The position numbers and the translations under genes are program-made. Source: Bacteroidales bacterium (GTDB taxonomy: Bacteria > Bacteroidota > Bacteroidia > Bacteroidales > F082). From it: 64,000 nucleotides of DNA. Below the pieces are notes generated by a model, which worked only from the letters and a program-made list of their open reading frames with translations, had not been told where the DNA came from and searched no databases. The stretch spans positions 1-64,000 of the forward strand of contig JAGYLH010000005.1 of the NCBI GenBank assembly GCA_018400955.1, given 5' to 3'. Shown here piece after piece: positions 61,670 to 64,000 of the stretch. Every line of letters starts with the position of its first letter. Position 1 is the first letter of the stretch.

Positions 61670-62722
61670 TCACCGCTTCACATACTGCTCCTCATAATAC
61701 TTCAGGTAGTTGCCCGAGGTTACCTCTTCCAGCCATTCCTGGTTATTCAGGTACCAATCTACCGTAAGCCGGATGCCTTCTTCAAACTGCAGGGAGGGCA
61801 CCCATCCAAGTTCGCGTTGTAGCTTGGCAGAGTCAATGGCATAGCGCAAATCGTGGCCGGCGCGGTCTTTTACATAGGTGATCAGTTTTTCAGAAGTACC
61901 TGTCTCGCGGCCAAGCTTCTCGTCCATCACCTGGCAGAGCAGTTTGATCAGGTCAATATTTGTCCATTCGTTATGGCCGCCAATGTTATAGGTTTCACCA
62001 TCTTTTCCCTTATGGAAAATCACATCAATTGCACGGGCATGGTCAATTACATACAGCCAGTCGCGCACATTTTCACCCTTCCCGTAAACAGGCAGTGGTT
62101 TGTTGCTGCGTATATTATTGATAAAGAGCGGAACAAGCTTTTCAGGAAACTGGTTTGGGCCATAATTGTTTGAGCAATTAGAAATTACGATAGGTAAGTT
62201 GTACGTATCATGATAAGCCCGAACCAAGTGGTCGCTGCTGGCTTTGGAGGCGGAGTAGGGACTGTGGGGGTCGTAAGGAGTGTCTTCGGTAAAGAATCCG
62301 GTATCGCCAAGCGAACCATACACCTCATCTGTGGAGATATGGTAAAAGCGTTTGTTTTCGAAATCGTCTTTCCAGTAAAATTTGGCTGCATTCAACAGGT
62401 TTACGGTCCCCACGATATTGGCCATAATGAATTCCATGGGATTGGCAATGCTGCGGTCCACATGCGATTCGGCGGCCAAGTGTATTACGTCATCAAAACG
62501 GTGCTGTTCGAACAATTGCATGATATGCTCCCCGTCCACAATATCGGCTTTGATAAAATGATAATTGGGTTTGTTCTCTATATCCGTCAGGTTGAAAAGG
62601 TTGCCTGCATAAGTTAGTTTGTCCAGGTTGTAAATTTCGTATTGCGGGTAGTTGTTTACAAACAAGCGTACTACGTGCGAACCAATAAATCCCGCACCTC
62701 CGGTGATTAGTATTTTTTTCAT
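61670..62722 (-). CDS. rfbB: dTDP-glucose 4,6-dehydratase
   Basis: 350 aa, extended SDR. Rossmann loop ITGGAGFIGSHVVR, then HLAAESHVDRSIANP, the catalytic Tyr-Lys in YSASKASSDHLVRAYHDTYNLP and the family phrase SNCSNNYGPNQFPEKLVPLFI. It makes dTDP-4-keto-6-deoxyglucose for rhamnose and other surface sugars. No rfbA, rfbC or rfbD is seen downstream, so it is a separate copy. Upstream there is a repeat region. Confidence 0.95.
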   Translation of the reverse strand: MKKILITGGAGFIGSHVVRLFVNNYPQYEIYNLDKLTYAGNLFNLTDIENKPNYHFIKADIVDGEHIMQLFEQHRFDDVIHLAAESHVDRSIANPMEFIMANIVGTVNLLNAAKFYWKDDFENKRFYHISTDEVYGSLGDTGFFTEDTPYDPHSPYSASKASSDHLVRAYHDTYNLPIVISNCSNNYGPNQFPEKLVPLFINNIRSNKPLPVYGKGENVRDWLYVIDHARAIDVIFHKGKDGETYNIGGHNEWTNIDLIKLLCQVMDEKLGRETGTSEKLITYVKDRAGHDLRYAIDSAKLQRELGWVPSLQFEEGIRLTVDWYLNNQEWLEEVTSGNYLKYYEEQYVKR

Positions 62723-62746
62723 GACAATGGGTTGTGTTTTTTTGTT

Positions 62747-63002
62747 TTAAGATAAAAGACAAAGGTATAAACTTGCCTGACTGCATCGACAGGCAGGGAT
62801 AAAAGTTGGGATGTGACTTTGAATTTACGTTTTTTGCTTTTGTTGATCATTTTGTTTCTTTTAGATTATATGTGGGTTAAGATAAAAGACAAAAGCGATG
62901 CCCTGAGCAAAGTCGAAGGGTATAAAGATAAAAGTTGGGAGGTGCCCTTGGATTTGGGATTTATGTACTTGTGGGTCATTTTGTTTCTTCTTCTTTTGTA
63001 GT
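62747..63002. repeat. Two diverged 129-bp direct repeats carrying different palindromes
   Basis: The units (62747-62872 and 62877-63002) share TTAAGATAAAAGACA, GATAAAAGTTGGGA and TCATTTTGTTTCTT in the same order with a period of about 129 bp. In the first the middle is the hairpin TGCCTG...CAGGCA; in the second it is CCCTGAGCAAAGTCGAAGGG, a palindromic motif of a type I recall from intergenic regions of many Bacteroidota. The track ORF 62813-63001 runs through these and is not considered a gene. No other gene is seen between rfbB and the partial gene. Confidence 0.6.
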
Positions 63003-63058
63003 TTCTTTTATCGTTATTTAGTGTTTGTGGCTGGTTAAAAGCCAATGGTTAACACACC

Positions 63059-64000
63059 TCAGACCTCAAATACTTCCCATCGGCCACCTTTTCCCCTTTG
63101 GGTTCCTGATCTTTTGAGGATACCTTTTTCCTTCAGACTTTTAATATGCCATTCAACTCCCCGCCTGCTTAATTTTAGTTTATTCATTAATTCACTCTGA
63201 GTAATTCCGGGTTTTTGTCTGATCAACTGTAAAAGTGTTTCCACAGTAGTTTCCACAGTAGTTTCCACAGTGGTTTCCACAGTGGTTTGCATCATGGATA
63301 TTTTTTGTGTTACATAACTAAAACCTGCTAAAAACCCATGGTTCATGTTACGGTATTCAAACCTCATTGATGGATAAGCTGCTATCGCTTTTCTGATACG
63401 AATAAAGCCACTACCATATTTTTCGATTTCATTGGTGAGATAAAACGCTTCTGCAATTTGTTTGTTACGGGTGCTTGCCTGGTAGCTGTCAGTTTTTAAA
63501 TCGTCAACGGTTATGTTTCCGAACAATCCGCTGGGATTGAAAAAGCTAATACTATTATCGTACACACGGATTTGAATATCAGTAGGACTCTGATAGTTGC
63601 GATGGACAATGGCATTGACCAGCAATTCACGTATTGCATCCAAAGGATATTCAGGTATTTCAATACGCTCGGTTGATTTACCAGTAATCTCAAATGCAAA
63701 TTTTAAATGGCCGAGAATGGTTTGCATTGCTTCTTCCAACACATCAAAAAGATTTCCACTAATCATTTTATCTGAAATGATGAGCGAAGGCGATTTAAAT
63801 CGTCCGATATGCACATTATAGCGCAGATCGTTTTTCGAAAACAGAATCATGGCTGCATTGGATGGAATGCCCTTATCCAACATGGAAAGTTTTTCCATTG
63901 CTGGTAATGCATCTGCAGGCAGCGTAAACCGGCCCGTTTGATTCACTTTACCAATGAACCGATTTATTTTTTCAATATTTAAATCCTTAAAAGTGGCACC
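63059..64000 (-). CDS. ATPase-like/winged-helix regulator, AlbA_2-HATPase type (N-terminus beyond window)
   Basis: The frame is open to the right edge (upstream codons read ATFKDLNIEKINRFIGK before the track's GTG start), so the N-terminal AlbA/Schlafen-like domain is outside. What is visible: a GHKL-like segment RELLVNAIVHRNYQSPTDIQIRVYDNSISFFNPSGLFG and EKYGSGFIRIRKAI, as in putative transcriptional regulators related to RecG (DUF4325/HATPase_c_4-like). Then four near-identical TVET repeats and a C-terminal winged helix (LLQLIRQKPGITQSELMNKLKLSRRGVEWHIKSLKEKGIL). The regulated genes are unknown. Confidence 0.82.
   Translation of the reverse strand, partial: GATFKDLNIEKINRFIGKVNQTGRFTLPADALPAMEKLSMLDKGIPSNAAMILFSKNDLRYNVHIGRFKSPSLIISDKMISGNLFDVLEEAMQTILGHLKFAFEITGKSTERIEIPEYPLDAIRELLVNAIVHRNYQSPTDIQIRVYDNSISFFNPSGLFGNITVDDLKTDSYQASTRNKQIAEAFYLTNEIEKYGSGFIRIRKAIAAYPSMRFEYRNMNHGFLAGFSYVTQKISMMQTTVETTVETTVETTVETLLQLIRQKPGITQSELMNKLKLSRRGVEWHIKSLKEKGILKRSGTQRGKGGRWEVFEV
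63237..63284. repeat. Four 12-bp tandem repeats inside the regulator gene
   Basis: Four contiguous units of GTTTCCACAGT(A/G), two ending in A and two in G, encode (Thr-Val-Glu-Thr) repeats in the linker before the winged helix. The length is a whole number of codons, so unit gain or loss would keep the frame. Confidence 0.85.

Noticed and set aside
62813-63001. 62-aa ORF, MTLNLRFLLLLIILFLLDYMW..., a possible small membrane protein
   Set aside because: It runs through the two direct repeats and a palindromic intergenic motif, and its hydrophobic look comes from T-rich repeat DNA.
63237-63284. Short regularly spaced repeats, considered as a CRISPR-like array
   Set aside because: The 12-bp units are contiguous without spacers and in frame within a gene.

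Overview
The window comes from the chromosome of a Bacteroidota bacterium, probably Bacteroidales-like and possibly an uncultured or environmental lineage. Four things point there. Promoters look like TAnnTTTG -7 boxes and Shine-Dalgarno sequences are mostly weak. There are type IX secretion (T9SS) parts: a PorG homologue, a T9SS plug-domain protein and a secreted protein with a T9SS C-terminal sorting domain. The block nadK-porG-uppS-bamA-ompH-ompH has the phylum's typical order. There is also a Na+-pumping NQR operon with apbE. I see no rRNA, tRNA, CRISPR array, prophage or insertion sequence; this is mostly ordinary core chromosome.

Layout. 0-2 kb: a lipoprotein cut by the window edge and a beta-barrel protein. 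2.5-4.7 kb: a DHOD-like enzyme, a LOG-family enzyme and a retropepsin-like protein. 4.75-8.4 kb: a riboflavin operon (ribD-ribE-ribBA-ribH, minus strand) behind an intact FMN riboswitch, with every gene full of indels. 8.5-14.2 kb: a PadR-PspC operon with a clear palindromic operator, an htpX-lemA pair bracketed by degenerate copies of its two neighbours, and a GNAT-nitrilase fusion. 14.2-24 kb: a long minus-strand envelope block (rsgA, CBS protein, barrel protein, nadK, porG, uppS, bamA, two ompH). 24-29.8 kb: a PrsW-like membrane protein, dprA, a glycosyltransferase, and an operon of hemerythrin/RIC, LuxR regulator and two flavodoxins. 29.8-34.5 kb: an M20 dipeptidase, frame-broken GAPDH and FAD oxidoreductase genes, and an orphan class I isoprenoid-synthase-like gene. 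34.6-51.9 kb: a T9SS substrate, lpxK-pnp-lpxH, a Nif3-like protein, a zinc-ribbon protein, a TPR protein, an OmpP1/FadL porin, a Gly/Tyr-rich lipoprotein, proS, a GIN-domain lipoprotein, a lipid A deacylase-like protein, a YciI protein and the T9SS plug protein. 52-59.4 kb: nqrABCDEF, apbE and a small Cys-rich membrane protein resembling NqrM. 59.4-64 kb: a TrmH-type methyltransferase, rpsF-rpsR-rplI, rfbB, a small repeat region and a partial ATPase/winged-helix regulator.

Flavin is a common thread: riboflavin synthesis under an FMN riboswitch, two flavodoxins, NQR with its covalent-FMN subunits, and ApbE, which attaches that FMN. A perfect FNR-type site (TTGAT-N4-ATCAA) lies upstream of nqrA.

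Caution on quality: frame breaks are concentrated in three patches (about 4.75-8.1 kb, 31.85-32.95 kb and 54.08-54.27 kb). They hit essential genes and are mostly homopolymer length changes, so I read them as consensus errors rather than gene decay. The best candidates for something not routinely described are the reciprocal relics around htpX-lemA, the degenerate-receiver regulator in the hemerythrin/flavodoxin operon, the orphan isoprenoid synthase, and the PrsW-like protein without the canonical glutamates.
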